Below are positions 1 through 10,757 of a DNA stretch of 37,030 nucleotides, piece after piece. Origin of the DNA: Thermosynechococcus sp. M46_R2017_013. Its GTDB lineage: Bacteria; Cyanobacteriota; Cyanobacteriia; Thermosynechococcales; Thermosynechococcaceae. The notes under the pieces were generated by a model, which saw nothing but the letters and a program-made list of their open reading frames with translations, had not been told where the DNA came from and did not search any database. Numbering within the stretch: the stretch's first letter is position 1; every line of letters starts with the position of its first letter. Location of the stretch: the NCBI GenBank assembly GCA_015296025.1, contig DVDZ01000059.1, positions 1 to 37,030 of the forward strand, read 5' to 3'. The position numbers and the translations under genes are program-made.

Positions 1-895
1 CAACATTCGGACCGATAACAGACCAGTAGTACTGGCTAGGACTAAAGTAGGGAAGTGGTCCGACTGTATTGTCAAAGGTATCTCCTGCTCCTAGGGTTGA
101 GCCTGTCTGCAATCCCAGGCCATAGGTACTAATGGCATCAAGACCACCATTTCCTGTAGAGAGGTTTATTTGCAGTAGGTCAGTGCCAGTGAAGCTGGTG
201 TTCAGACTCAGAAGCACGGCAGCAATGACGGTGGGGTTTGTGTTACTAGGAGCAGGTCCAACAGGACTGACAGAAGGATTCGCACTACTGGGACGACCGC
301 CGTACTGAACGGACATAACAGCCGTAGCTGTCAGTTTAGTAGTAGTTGAGAATTGAGTTGCTTCAAGGGCAGCAGTACGGGCTTCAAGGTTATCCATGCG
401 ACCGCGCAGTGTAGCGAGTTCAGTAGCAAACTCATTCATCAGCCGTTGCAAGGCTGCTAGGTCTTCCTTGGTGGCAAAGCGATCGCTAATTACATCGAGG
501 CAGGCATTTAAAGCGGCTGCCATTTCATAACGGGTCGCGGCACGGTTGCCCCGGAAGGTGCCATCGGGATAACCCGCAATACAGCCGTATTTTTCAACAA
601 GGGAAGCCAAGGCTTGGTAGGCCCAGTCGGTGGGGCGGACATCAGAAAGTTGAGAGACAGAGGTCACCTGCCCCATGGATTTTTCATCAGCCAGGAGCTG
701 ATTAACAGATGTAATGGTGCTAGAAGCGTCTGCAATGGTGTTGGCAGTAGGCGGTGCTTCAGAAACTTGGGAATGTTGTGGTTCAGCAGCAATCAGGTTT
801 TCAAAGTTAGCAGGTTCACTAGCGGTAGCAATGTTAGCCCCTGCAACCACACCCAGTAGGCTCAAGCCACCTGCTAACAGGTAAGTCTTTTTCAC
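1..895 (-). CDS. SLH-domain outer-membrane porin (OprB/SomA type), 3' part outside window
   Basis: Reading leftward from a GTG at 893-895 preceded by GAGG, the frame stays open to the window edge (298 codons). It starts with a signal peptide (MKKTYLLAGG, then a hydrophobic stretch ending near ANIATA). After a low-complexity linker comes one SLH domain with the pattern DVRPTDWAYQAL, then GCIAGYPDGTFRG, then ATRYEMAAALNACLD. A short coiled coil follows (ATLRGRVDNLEARTAALEA), then the start of a beta-rich region. This order (signal, one SLH, coiled coil, C-terminal barrel) is the layout of the major cyanobacterial porins, in which SLH binds peptidoglycan-linked polymer and the barrel forms the outer-membrane channel. 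The barrel is cut off by the window edge, so total length and exact subfamily are unknown. Product class is confident; substrate is not inferable. Confidence 0.88.
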   Translation of the reverse strand, partial: MKKTYLLAGGLSLLGVVAGANIATASEPANFENLIAAEPQHSQVSEAPPTANTIADASSTITSVNQLLADEKSMGQVTSVSQLSDVRPTDWAYQALASLVEKYGCIAGYPDGTFRGNRAATRYEMAAALNACLDVISDRFATKEDLAALQRLMNEFATELATLRGRMDNLEARTAALEATQFSTTTKLTATAVMSVQYGGRPSSANPSVSPVGPAPSNTNPTVIAAVLLSLNTSFTGTDLLQINLSTGNGGLDAISTYGLGLQTGSTLGAGDTFDNTVGPLPYFSPSQYYWSVIGPNV

Positions 896-1200
896 AATGT
901 TACTCCTCACTCACGAGCATCTGGGTTCGGCAGAGCGATCAACTCATTCTGCTGTCTCCTAATACTTAGCTTACATAATACAGCTCCAATTTATTATGAG
1001 CCGACTATGCCAGTTTTGATAAATACCAAACACTTACTCTTTGATTTGTTAAATCTAGCCTGCCTTGCCGACAAAGTAGGAACTGCGCCCCAGGAGCCTT
1101 TCTGAGAGAGGTTGTGGAAACTAGAGAAGCACTGTGCGGTGGGTAGAATGTAAAGTATAGCCGCAATCCACAACTCTAAATCTGGACGTAATGAAATGTA
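896..1200. other. Intergenic spacer upstream of porin
   Basis: No convincing gene is visible here. The part next to the porin start is AT-rich and probably holds its promoter, but I cannot place -10 and -35 boxes with confidence. The spacer contains one copy of a short repeat (1076-1088) that recurs at the 3' end of lipA. Small open frames in this stretch have no recognisable protein features. Confidence 0.4.
1074..1098. repeat. Short direct repeat, copy 1
   Basis: Contains GTAGGAACTGCGC (1076-1088), found again identically at 1596-1608, with a looser shared tail (CCAGGAGCCT here, ACAAGGGGGCCT there). The two copies flank the nuclease-like remnant at 1201-1514. Origin unknown; chance is unlikely for 13 bases within about 520 bp but not excluded. 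Confidence 0.4.
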
Positions 1201-1514
1201 ATGACCTCTCTCCTTGAAGAAAAACTGCGGGCAGCGTTTCCCCCGAAACAGGCACATCTACGCGGTAGTTATGAGTTTGATTTGGTCATTCGCGGTCAAG
1301 TCCATGGAGAGCTGGTTCTTGTACTTGGGGAAGTCAAAAGCAATATTACCGAATCTAAGGTGGAGCGATTTTGAGTCTTGTGGCTCAAGTGGAAGCGACT
1401 GAGGACATTCGCCCCCTGTTTTTTGGCTTTTGTGTTGAGGGTGCAGCCAAGGAGTTGATTCGTGAGCGGGGAGCTGTGATGGTCACTACAAGGGGCAAAT
1501 ACTTTCCTGAGTAA
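1201..1514 (+). pseudogene. PD-(D/E)XK nuclease-like protein (DUF3782-like) remnant, frameshifted
   Basis: Two frames join into one plausible protein. From the ATG at 1201 the product runs MTSLLEEKLRAAFPPK, then SYEFDLVIRG, then VLVLGEVKSNIT, to a TGA at 1372-1374. From 1374 in the next frame it continues SLVAQVEATEDIRPLFFGFC and ends RGKYFPE at TAA 1512-1514. The E-(F)D-L then GEVKS pattern fits a PD-(D/E)XK active site (D, then ExK), and the 'RF..LV..VE....R.LFFGF' tail resembles small DUF3782-type cyanobacterial proteins. One extra T in the TTTT run at 1369-1372 would restore the frame (ERFLSLV). An in-frame stop just before the ATG limits the N terminus, so it is either a short gene with a sequencing error or a 5'-truncated relic. 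The family call rests on motif shape only. Confidence 0.5.
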
Positions 1515-1559
1515 ACCGTCACTTGAGCAGTGGGGACGAAAAACTTAATGGAGTATCCA

Positions 1560-2447
1560 TCACGCTTCTTGGGTTGGCGTGGAGTCTGCTGCATGGTAGG
1601 AACTGCGCACAAGGGGGCCTGAACGCACATGAGAAAACCCTAGTTCCCGTGCGATATTGCCCAAGGTGTTAAATTCTTCAGGTGTCCAATACTTCACTAC
1701 CGGTAAATGATTCAATGAGGGGGGTAGATATTGTCCTAAAGTCAGGCGATCGCACCCCACTGCTCGCAGGTCTTCTAGGGTTTGAATAACTTCTGCTTCG
1801 GTTTCCCCTAACCCCAGCATCAGTCCTGATTTGGTGGGAATGTGGGGGTTGAGTTCTTTGACAGTGGCTAAGACCCGCAGTGAACTGTCGTAGGTGGCAC
1901 CACGACGCACCGGTCCTTGAAGGCGGCGGACGGTTTCAAGGTTGTGATTATAGCAGGCGGGCTTTGCGGCCACAATTTGAGCAATGCAGTCTCGTTGGGA
2001 GAGACGACCCCAATCCATGCGAAAGTCGGGGGTGAGGACTTCAATGTCGGTGTCTGAGCAGCGTTGACGAATCGCCTCCATGGTGGCTACAAATTGACCC
2101 GCCCCCTGATCCGGTAAATCATCCCGAGCCACAGAGGTTAAAACCACATAGCGCAATCCCAAGGCAGCCACAGCAGCAGCAATTTTTGCAGGTTCCTCCG
2201 GATCAACCGCAGCAGGCGCACGCCCCTTTTCCACTTGGCAAAAGGCACAGGCACGGGTACAGGTGGCACCCAAAAGTAGAAAGGTGGCGGTTTTGTGAGC
2301 ATAGCATTCACCGCGATTGGGACAGCGCCCCTCTTCACAGATGGTGTGGATGCCATAGTGGCGCACGAGGCGTTGAACAGTGGAGAGTTCACTGGCTTTG
2401 CCAAGGGGTTTACGCAGCCACGGCGGCAAGGGTTGGGAGATCGTCAT
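1560..2447 (-). CDS. lipA: Lipoyl synthase (radical SAM)
   Basis: 295 residues, the usual length. LipA inserts two sulfur atoms into octanoyl groups on lipoyl domains of 2-oxoacid dehydrogenases and the glycine cleavage H protein. Both iron-sulfur cluster motifs are visible: auxiliary cluster cysteines C37, C42 and C48 ([12 protein letters not shown]) and the radical-SAM motif C63-C67-C70 (CTRACAFC). The C-terminal RSSYHA carries the conserved serine that ligates the auxiliary cluster. GLMLGLGET and [10 protein letters not shown] are also family-typical. The ATG at 2445-2447 gives the expected N terminus. It is divergent from por, with a 173-bp spacer. The last few residues (STPTQEA) are a non-conserved tail that overlaps a short repeat. 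Many cyanobacteria carry two lipA copies; which one this is cannot be told here. Confidence 0.96.
   Translation of the reverse strand: MTISQPLPPWLRKPLGKASELSTVQRLVRHYGIHTICEEGRCPNRGECYAHKTATFLLLGATCTRACAFCQVEKGRAPAAVDPEEPAKIAAAVAALGLRYVVLTSVARDDLPDQGAGQFVATMEAIRQRCSDTDIEVLTPDFRMDWGRLSQRDCIAQIVAAKPACYNHNLETVRRLQGPVRRGATYDSSLRVLATVKELNPHIPTKSGLMLGLGETEAEVIQTLEDLRAVGCDRLTLGQYLPPSLNHLPVVKYWTPEEFNTLGNIARELGFSHVRSGPLVRSSYHAADSTPTQEA
1594..1620. repeat. Short direct repeat, copy 2 (within lipA 3' end)
   Basis: Second copy of GTAGGAACTGCGC (1596-1608). It falls inside the lipA coding sequence close to the region encoding the RSSYHA motif, so the match may partly reflect coding sequence copied to the spacer at 1076 rather than a mobile repeat. 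Confidence 0.4.
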
Positions 2448-2488
2448 AGAGTCGGGTTAATCCTGAAAATAGGGGAAAAACGAACTAG

Positions 2489-3588
<1,100 letters not shown>

Positions 3589-3667
3589 AAGTTAATACCT
3601 TCTTCCATTCCTCTTGCTGACCTTGCCGCTATGGTGGAAGTGATCCTTGCCATTGCAGGACGGATGT

Positions 3668-5109
3668 ATGTCACAGCAAGATTTTGGCGTTATTGGCCTC
3701 GCCGTCATGGGGGAAAACCTTGCCCTCAACGTGGAGCGAAATGGATTCTCAGTGGCGGTTTATAATCGCACGCCTGCCCGCACCGAAACCTTCATGGCTG
3801 AACGAGCCGCAGGCCGCCGCTTCAAGGCACTTACAGTCTTGAGGAGTTTGTCGCATCCCTGTCGCGTCCCCGCCGCATCTTGGCGATGGTCAAAGCCGGC
3901 AAGCCCGTGGATGACCTGATCCAGCAACTCAAGCCACTTCTTGAACCCGGCGACATCCTCATTGATGGCGGCAACTCCCTCTACACAGATACTGAACGCC
4001 GTGTTGCTGAAATGGAGGCGGCAGGACTTTGCTTTTTTGGTATGGGGGTCAGCGGTGGTGAAGAAGGTGCCCTCAATGGTCCGAGTCTTATGCCCGGCGG
4101 TAGTCGTGAGGCCTACCAAGCCCTCGAACCAATTCTCACCAAAATTGCAGCCCAAGTGGATGATGGCCCCTGCGTTACCTACATTGGACCAGGGGGGTCG
4201 GGTCACTTTGTCAAGATGGTGCACAACGGTATTGAGTACGGCGATATGCAACTCATTGCCGAAGCCTATGACCTACTGAAAAACCTCCTAGGCCTCAACC
4301 ACCAACAGCTCCATGAGGTCTTCAAAAGCTGGAATGAAACCCCCGAACTTAACTCATTTTTGATTGAAATTACTAGCCAGATTTTCACTTATATTGACCC
4401 AGAAACCCATCTGCCCCTTGTGGATGTGATTGTGGATGCCGCGGGTCAAAAGGGAACCGGTCGCTGGACCGTAGAAAGTGCCCTAGAAATGGGGGTGGCT
4501 ATTCCAACAATTACCGCTGCTGTAAATGCCCGCATTATGTCCTCCATCAAAGCTGAGCGGATGGCGGCTGCCCAAGTCCTTCCTGCTCCTGCGGTGCATT
4601 TTAGCGGCAATACTGAAGAATTCATCGGCAAAATTCGCGATGCGCTCTACTGCTCAAAAATCTGCTCCTATGCCCAAGGGATGGCTCTAATTGCCAAAGG
4701 GTCGCAGGAACTGTTTGACAACCAACTTAACCTGAGCGAGATTGCTCGCATCTGGAAGGGGGGCTGTATTATTCGGGCTGGCTTCTTGGATAAGATCAAG
4801 CAGGCCTACAGCGAAAATCCCCAACTGGCCAATCTACTGCTGGCGCCGGAGTTTCGGCAAACAATCCTCGATAAACAGGCGGCGTGGCGGGAGGTCTTGG
4901 TGGAGGCGACCCGTGCTGGGATTGCGGTGCCTGCTTTTGCCGCATCGCTGGAGTACTTCGATAGCTATCGGCGCGATCGCCTGCCGCAAAATCTCACTCA
5001 AGCGCAGCGGGACTTCTTTGGTGCGCACACCTATGAGCGAATTGATAAACCGGGAACCTTCCATACCGAGTGGGTACCAATTCAGGAGGCAGGTAAAGCC
5101 TCCGTTTAA
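3668..5109 (+). CDS. gnd: 6-phosphogluconate dehydrogenase (decarboxylating), interrupted by an apparent one-base deletion
   Basis: Oxidises 6-phosphogluconate to ribulose 5-phosphate and CO2 with NADP+, in the oxidative pentose phosphate pathway. It starts at ATG 3668, seven bases after AGGA. The NADP-binding N terminus reads FGVIGLAVMGENLALN, then VYNRTP. After GRRFK the frame fails: AAGGCACT at 3824-3831 should read AAGGGCACT, giving GTYSLEEFV in the downstream frame. That frame then carries MVKAGKPVD, the substrate-site motif MGVSGGEEGA, catalytic lysine and histidine in GHFVKMVHNGIEY, and the C-terminal GCIIRAGFLD. Restored length is about 480 residues, as expected. It lies 79 bp after por on the same strand. 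The lost G in a GGG run suggests a consensus error rather than a dead gene. Confidence 0.92.
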
Positions 5110-5483
5110 GCAGTGCCGCCGCGCATCCTACGCATGAACGCGAGGCGTCATATTCCCAGTTTCCCAGAAGCAGGCTGTAAAATCACCCGAAACGTAGGGA
5201 ACAGGCTAAAAGTTGGCCTGAACAATTTCAGCCCCAAACCCACAGGCAGAAATGACCTAGGGTGCTGCAAAGGGAAACGTTCTTGGCAGTAGGCGAGAGC
5301 GCCGCCTCCCTCTCTGGTAACAGAATTGGGAAGCAACGATTGAATTGCGAGTTGCGTTCACCGGCAGGAAGTACAGTTGGGTGGGCGGCTTTCCTAGGGA
5401 GCAGTTCTTTAGCTTATCTTAAGAATTAGGCAAGTCAACCGCTTGCTTGCAATTATCCTGCACTTTGGGGAGGCCAAGACGCT
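5110..5483. other. Intergenic spacer, no gene recognised
   Basis: A 374-bp gap between gnd and the ABC exporter. Short open frames exist on both strands but none has recognisable motifs or a good ribosome-binding site. I looked for tRNA, 6S RNA, SRP RNA, RNase P RNA and common riboswitch signatures and recognised none. Near its end GGGGAGG (5467-5473) probably serves as the ribosome-binding site for the exporter. Confidence 0.4.
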
Positions 5484-7247
5484 TTGCATCCGTTTCTACA
5501 ACTTTTGAAGCACAGCCAACGCTACCAACGCCAAGTGGGGCGTGCCTCCCTTTACTCCATTCTGAATAAAATTTTTGATCTTGCTCCCCCCGTTTTGATT
5601 GGCATTGCCGTGGACTTAGTGGTGAAGCGACAGGACTCCCTCTTTGCCCGTTGGGGGCTGGTGACCTTTGAGCAGCAACTCTTGGCCTTGGCGGGTCTTT
5701 CGTTTGTGATCTGGAGCTTGGAGTCGCTCTTTGAATACGCCTATGCCCGCAGTTGGCGCAACTTGGCACAGCAGATTCAACATGATTTGCGCCTTGAGGC
5801 CTATGCCCATGTCCAAGAGATGGACTTGGCCTTTTTTGAGGATCGCAGCAGTGGGGTGTTGCTCTCGATTCTCAACGATGACATTAACCAACTGGAGCGA
5901 TTTTTGGATGGCGGAGCCAACGAGGTGTTGCAGGTTACAACCACGGTTCTTGTCATTGGCGGGATTTTCTTTTATTTGGCTCCAGGTGTGGCCATCTGGG
6001 GCATGCTGCCCATGCCCTTTATTCTTTGGGGATCGGTGATCTTTCAGCGGCAGCTTGCCCCTCGTTATGCCGATGTGCGGGAAAAGGCGGGACGTCTCAG
6101 TGAACGCTTGGCCAACAATATCACGGGCATTCAAACCATCAAGAGCTTTACTGCCGAAGCCTACGAGTTGGAGCGCTTGGCTTGGGATAGTGAAGCGTAT
6201 CAACAGAGCAATCGCCGCGCCATTCGGCTGAGTGCGGCCTATATTCCCCTGATTCGCTTTGTGATTCTCTTTGGGTTTACGGGAACGCTGGTGTTGGGAG
6301 GCTTTGCTGCTTTTCAAGGGCACTTGGATGTGGGTGCCTACAGCACAATGGTCTATCTAATTCAACGGCTGCTCTGGCCCCTAACCCGTTTGGGGGAAAC
6401 TCTGGATCAGTATCAGCGCGCCATGGCCTCAACGCAGCGGGTGCTGAATTTGCTGGAAACGCCGATCGCCATTCCTACGGGCGATCGCCCCCTCAATCCG
6501 CGCCATGTCAAAGGAGAGGTGCGCTTTGAATCCGTTAGCTTTGCCTATGGCGGGCGTTCCCCCGTTCTCACTGGGGTTAGTTTACATGTGCCTGCTGGTC
6601 AAACGATCGCCATTGTCGGCGCTACGGGATCCGGTAAAAGTACCCTTGTGAAATTGCTACTGCGCTTCTACGAGATACAGCAGGGGCGCATCCTCATTGA
6701 TGGGGTGGATATTCGGGAGTATCGGCTGCGGGACTTGCGCGCTGCCATTGGCTGGGTGAGTCAAGATGTCTTTCTCTTTCACGGCACTGTCTTGGAAAAC
6801 ATTGCCTATGGCACTCCGGGGGCAACCCTTGCTGATGTTATCCACGCAGCAAAGCTGGCTGAAGCCCATGAATTTATCCAGGAACTCCCCCAAGGCTATG
6901 ACACAGTGGTGGGGGAGCGGGGGCAAAAACTCTCTGGCGGTCAGCGACAACGGCTGGCGATCGCCCGTGCCCTTCTCAAAGACCCACCGATTCTTGTTTT
7001 GGATGAGGCCACGTCGGCAGTGGACAACGAAACCGAAGCCGCCATCCAGCGATCGCTAGCACACATCACGGCGCATCGTACCACCATTGCCATTGCCCAC
7101 CGCCTCTCGACAATCCGCCATGCCGACTGCATCTATGTCCTTGAGCGCGGCAAAATGGTTGAACAGGGAACTCACGAGGCCTTGCTGGCTCAGCAAGGAG
7201 TCTATTATGGCCTCTGGCAAGTCCAAGCAGGCATTCTGGAGACTTAG
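5484..7247 (+). CDS. ABC exporter, fused membrane and ATPase domains (MsbA/LmrA-like)
   Basis: 587 residues: a six-helix transmembrane domain (about residues 15-320) followed by an ABC ATPase. In the ATPase I see Walker [10 protein letters not shown], the Q-loop [12 protein letters not shown], signature [15 protein letters not shown], Walker [13 protein letters not shown] and the H-loop histidine near residue 539 (IAHRLSTI). This is a half-transporter that should homodimerise in the inner membrane. The family exports lipids, peptides or drugs; the substrate cannot be inferred. The start is a TTG (5484-5486) about ten bases after GGGGAGG; no ATG or GTG gives a sensible N terminus. It ends convergently with glgB, the two stop codons sharing four bases (7244-7247). 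Confidence 0.92.
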   Translation: MHPFLQLLKHSQRYQRQVGRASLYSILNKIFDLAPPVLIGIAVDLVVKRQDSLFARWGLVTFEQQLLALAGLSFVIWSLESLFEYAYARSWRNLAQQIQHDLRLEAYAHVQEMDLAFFEDRSSGVLLSILNDDINQLERFLDGGANEVLQVTTTVLVIGGIFFYLAPGVAIWGMLPMPFILWGSVIFQRQLAPRYADVREKAGRLSERLANNITGIQTIKSFTAEAYELERLAWDSEAYQQSNRRAIRLSAAYIPLIRFVILFGFTGTLVLGGFAAFQGHLDVGAYSTMVYLIQRLLWPLTRLGETLDQYQRAMASTQRVLNLLETPIAIPTGDRPLNPRHVKGEVRFESVSFAYGGRSPVLTGVSLHVPAGQTIAIVGATGSGKSTLVKLLLRFYEIQQGRILIDGVDIREYRLRDLRAAIGWVSQDVFLFHGTVLENIAYGTPGATLADVIHAAKLAEAHEFIQELPQGYDTVVGERGQKLSGGQRQRLAIARALLKDPPILVLDEATSAVDNETEAAIQRSLAHITAHRTTIAIAHRLSTIRHADCIYVLERGKMVEQGTHEALLAQQGVYYGLWQVQAGILET

Positions 7248-9544
7248 GGTTGCAGGTTATAGCGCGCCCGCTCTGCTGCTGTCTTCTCTCGATCTAGTTT
7301 CAAGATCAGCACCGCCAAGGGGGGCAAGCAGAGATCTAAAGAATAGCGACGGTTGTGGTAAGGCCACTCATCTGCCCATTTACCGCCGAGGTTGCCCATA
7401 TTGCTGCCGCCGTATTCACGGGCATCGCTGTTAAAGAGTTCACTGTAGAAACCATGCTCTGGTACACCAATGCGGTAGTGGCTATGGGGCTGCGGGGTAA
7501 AGTTACAGACGACAACGACAAAATCTTGATAGTCCTTGTCCCAGCGGATAAAGGAAACAACGCTATGGCGGTTATCGCTACAGTCAATCCACTCAAAGCC
7601 CTCCTGTTTGAAATCTTGGGTATAGAGGGCGGGTTGGGAACGGTAGAGGCGATTGAGATCCTCAAAGAAGCGTTTGGTTTGCTGGTGGGGTTCGTATTGC
7701 AGCAGGTGCCACTCTAAATCACTCCAGACATTCCACTCGCTCCATTGGGCAAACTCCATCCCCATAAACATTGTTTTCTTGCCGGGGTGAGTGAACATGT
7801 AGGCAAACAAACAGCGCAAATTGGCAAATTTTTGCCAGCGATCGCCGGGCATTTTGCCAATCATGCTACCCTTGCCGTGCACCACCTCATCGTGGGACAG
7901 GGCCAACATGAAGTTCTCGCTGTGGTGGTACCACATACTAAAGGTGACATTATTTTGGTGGAACTGGCGGAACCACGGATCCATGCTGAAGTAATCCAGA
8001 ATATCGTGCATCCAGCCCATATTCCACTTCAAATTAAAGCCCAGCCCGCCCATGTAAGTTGGCCAAGAGACCATCGGCCACGCCGTTGACTCCTCAGCGA
8101 TCGAGAGAATCCCCGGAAAGTAGCTAAAGATTACATGGTTGACTTGGCGCAGAAAGTTAGCCGCCTCTAAGTTCTCCCGCCCGCCGTATTCATTGGGAAC
8201 CCACTCACCCTCCTTGCGGCCATAGTCAAGATAAAGCATCGAGGCCACCGCATCCACACGAATACCGTCAATGTGGTACTTGTCAAACCAAAAGAGGGCA
8301 TTGGCCACTAGAAAATTGCGCACTTCGTGGCGACCATAGTTAAAGACAAGGGTGCCCCATTCCTTATGTTCGCCCTTGCGCGGATCCGCATGTTCGTAGA
8401 GGTGGGTGCCGTCAAAGAATGCAAGGCCGTGGCCATCCTTAGGAAAGTGCCCCGGTACCCAATCGACAATGACGCCAAGGCCGTTTTGGTGGCATTGATC
8501 TACGAAATACATAAAGTCCTGGGGACTGCCATAGCGAGAGGTGGGGGCATAGTAACCGGTCACTTGATAGCCCCAAGAGCCGTCGAAGGGATGCTCGGCA
8601 ATGGGCAAAAGTTCAATATGGGTGTAGCCCAATTCCTTGACGTAGGGAATGAGTTTAGCCGCCAATTCGCGATAGGTGAGAAAGCGTGCCCAGGGCTTAA
8701 GTTCTGCCACCTGTACGGGTTCTTGGGGTTGACCATCGGCACCAATGGGCGGATTCTCCATTGAGGCGTGGAGCCACGATCCTAAATGCACCTCAAAGAC
8801 AGAAATCGGTTGGGTGAGGGGGTCAGTGTGGCGCCGCTTTTCCAGCCAGTCGCCATCGTTCCATTCGTAGCTATTTAAGTCAGTGACAATGGAAGCGGTC
8901 TTGGGGCGTGGTTCTTGGTAAAAGCCGTAGGGGTCTGATTTTTCGTAGATGTGGCCGTCTTGGTTTTTAATTTCGTACTTATAGTGCTCGCCAACCCCCA
9001 AACCAGGGATAAAGAGTTCCCAGACGCCATTGCCGCGTCGTGCCATTTGGTGTTTGCGCCCATCCCAGTGGTTAAAGTTGCCAATGACAGAGACATTGCG
9101 GGCATTGGGTGCCCAGACGGCAAAATAAACGCCTGTGACCCCCTCCACCGTCAGTAGGTGCGCCCCCAGTTTCTCATAAATGCGGTGGTGATTGCCCTCG
9201 GCAAAGAGATGAATATCAAAATCCGTTAGCTTTGAGGAGCGGAAGGCATAGGGGTCATAGATGACGCGCTCGTGGCCATTTTCGTAGATTTTCAGTTGGT
9301 AATTATTGAGTTCCGCCACGGGAATGCGGCACTCGAAAAAGTGGGGGTGGTGAACCGGCGTCATCGGATATTCTTGCCGCAGCTCCGGACAGAGGACACT
9401 CACCCGTTCGGCGTTGGGTAAATAGGCGCGTACCGCCCACACGGATTGGCCATTCTCACTGATCTGATGACAGCCCAAAATTTCAAAGGGGTCGTGGTGC
9501 TGGTTGGAAACAATACGGTCAATCTGTTCGGGCGAAACGGTCAT
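7244..9544 (-). CDS. glgB: 1,4-alpha-glucan branching enzyme, GH13
   Basis: 766 residues, full length. It makes alpha-1,6 branches in glycogen by cutting and transferring alpha-1,4 glucan chains. The N-terminal half holds two carbohydrate-binding-like beta domains (FEILGCHQ near residue 20; [21 protein letters not shown] near residues 138-157). The catalytic barrel shows the GH13 set: nucleophile D431 in [13 protein letters not shown], acid/base E484 in SIAEES, and the transition-state stabiliser D552 in [13 protein letters not shown]. The barrel entry [18 protein letters not shown] is typical of bacterial GlgB. ATG start at 9542-9544; an AT-rich promoter-like spacer separates it from pyrD. 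The last codons overlap the ABC exporter gene on the opposite strand. Confidence 0.97.
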   Translation of the reverse strand: MTVSPEQIDRIVSNQHHDPFEILGCHQISENGQSVWAVRAYLPNAERVSVLCPELRQEYPMTPVHHPHFFECRIPVAELNNYQLKIYENGHERVIYDPYAFRSSKLTDFDIHLFAEGNHHRIYEKLGAHLLTVEGVTGVYFAVWAPNARNVSVIGNFNHWDGRKHQMARRGNGVWELFIPGLGVGEHYKYEIKNQDGHIYEKSDPYGFYQEPRPKTASIVTDLNSYEWNDGDWLEKRRHTDPLTQPISVFEVHLGSWLHASMENPPIGADGQPQEPVQVAELKPWARFLTYRELAAKLIPYVKELGYTHIELLPIAEHPFDGSWGYQVTGYYAPTSRYGSPQDFMYFVDQCHQNGLGVIVDWVPGHFPKDGHGLAFFDGTHLYEHADPRKGEHKEWGTLVFNYGRHEVRNFLVANALFWFDKYHIDGIRVDAVASMLYLDYGRKEGEWVPNEYGGRENLEAANFLRQVNHVIFSYFPGILSIAEESTAWPMVSWPTYMGGLGFNLKWNMGWMHDILDYFSMDPWFRQFHQNNVTFSMWYHHSENFMLALSHDEVVHGKGSMIGKMPGDRWQKFANLRCLFAYMFTHPGKKTMFMGMEFAQWSEWNVWSDLEWHLLQYEPHQQTKRFFEDLNRLYRSQPALYTQDFKQEGFEWIDCSDNRHSVVSFIRWDKDYQDFVVVVCNFTPQPHSHYRIGVPEHGFYSELFNSDAREYGGSNMGNLGGKWADEWPYHNRRYSLDLCLPPLAVLILKLDREKTAAERARYNLQP

Positions 9545-9627
9545 ATTTTTATACTTTTGTAAAATATAGAGACAATACTATAGAAAAGTTAACAGTCAGA
9601 ATGCTCCCCTTGACAAGGGCATAGATC

Positions 9628-10725
9628 CTATTTCTCTGGTTTCTCTTGATCGGCTGAGTGAGTTAGGAGTCCTTTGAGTAGCTCTCGCAGTAGGCTCGGT
9701 CCTTGGTAAATCCAACCGGTGTAGAGTTGCACCAGGGTGGCACCGGCCGCCAGTTTCTCAATCACATCCTCTGGCGTAAAAATACCCCCCACCCCAATAA
9801 TCGGCAGTGTGCCTTGGGTCTGTTTGTGGATAAAGCGAATGACAGCAGTGGCGCGATCGCGCAAAGGTCTGCCACTCAGCCCTCCCGCCTCCTCCGCTGG
9901 CGATCGCCCCGTCTGAGGAATAATCTGGGTTTTCAGTCCCTCCCGTGCCACTGTGGTATTGGTAGCTACAATCCCAGCGAGTTCATAGGTTTGAATCAAA
10001 TCAAGAATTGCCGCAATTTGCTCCCAACTCAGGTCGGGGGCAATTTTCAGGAGCAGGGGCTTGCGGGGGTAATTGGCGCTTTGTAGGGTTTCCAAAATGG
10101 GTTCCAGTTGTTCCTTTGCTTGCAGGTCCCGTAACCCCGGTGTGTTGGGAGAACTGACATTAATCACGAAGTAATCTCCTAGGGGATGGAGCCGGCGAAA
10201 ACTTGCTAAGTAATCCTCTTTAGCGGATTCTAAGGGGGTAATTTTTGACTTGCCCAAGTTGATACCGATGGGAATTGTCGGGTCGGGCGATCGCGCCAAC
10301 AGGGCAGCCATGGCCTCTGCGCCAGCGTTATTAAATCCCATGCGATTGATGGCAGCCAGATCCGCCGGTAAGCGAAAAAGGCGCGGACGGGAATTGCCAG
10401 GTTGAGGGTGCCAAGTGACGGTGCCCAACTCGGCAAAGCCGAAGCCAAAGGCTGACCAAACACTGCTGGCCACCCCATTTTTATCAAACCCCGCTGCCAA
10501 GCCAATCGGATTAGGAAAGCGCAACCCCCACACTTGCCGCTCTAAACGCGGGTCTGATAGAGCACAGCGTTGCTGGAGTTGCTGCCGTAGCCAAGTGCTT
10601 AAGCCATGATCTTGATTTAGCCACCCACAAAAGGAAATAAACTGCTGGTGCAGAAATTCTGGATCGGCCTGCAATCCCGAAAAGAGAAATGGCCGCAGTA
10701 GGTGGCGATAGAGATCAATGGCCAT
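9628..10725 (-). CDS. pyrD: Dihydroorotate dehydrogenase (quinone), class 2
   Basis: 365 residues. It oxidises dihydroorotate to orotate in pyrimidine synthesis, passing electrons through FMN to membrane quinone. The N-terminal extension (LYRHLLRPFLF, then EFLHQQF) is the membrane-associating segment of class 2 enzymes. The FMN site begins FPNPIGLAAGFDKNG, followed by GFAELGTVTWHPQPGN and RMGFNN. The catalytic serine lies in NVSSPNTPGLRDLQ, which separates class 2 from the cysteine of class 1. C-terminal phosphate-binding GVGGIFTPEDV and LVQLYTGWIYQGP complete the fold. ATG start at 10723-10725. It lies on the same strand as the 19-residue-repeat gene just upstream (32-bp gap), so the two may be co-transcribed. 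Confidence 0.96.
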   Translation of the reverse strand: MAIDLYRHLLRPFLFSGLQADPEFLHQQFISFCGWLNQDHGLSTWLRQQLQQRCALSDPRLERQVWGLRFPNPIGLAAGFDKNGVASSVWSAFGFGFAELGTVTWHPQPGNSRPRLFRLPADLAAINRMGFNNAGAEAMAALLARSPDPTIPIGINLGKSKITPLESAKEDYLASFRRLHPLGDYFVINVSSPNTPGLRDLQAKEQLEPILETLQSANYPRKPLLLKIAPDLSWEQIAAILDLIQTYELAGIVATNTTVAREGLKTQIIPQTGRSPAEEAGGLSGRPLRDRATAVIRFIHKQTQGTLPIIGVGGIFTPEDVIEKLAAGATLVQLYTGWIYQGPSLLRELLKGLLTHSADQEKPEK

Positions 10726-10757
10726 TTAGATTGGACTTGATTGGCAGCACTGCGACC

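Noticed and set aside
896-1200. tRNA or small RNA genes in the long spacers (also 5110-5483, 25394-25804, 28964-29303, 31256-31665)
   Set aside because: No T-loop GTTCRANYC with matching acceptor stems, and no known RNA signature recognised by eye. Covariance models would be decisive.
5148-5336. 62-codon minus-strand open frame in the gnd/ABC spacer
   Set aside because: No ribosome-binding site, no motif and no neighbour support; most likely chance.
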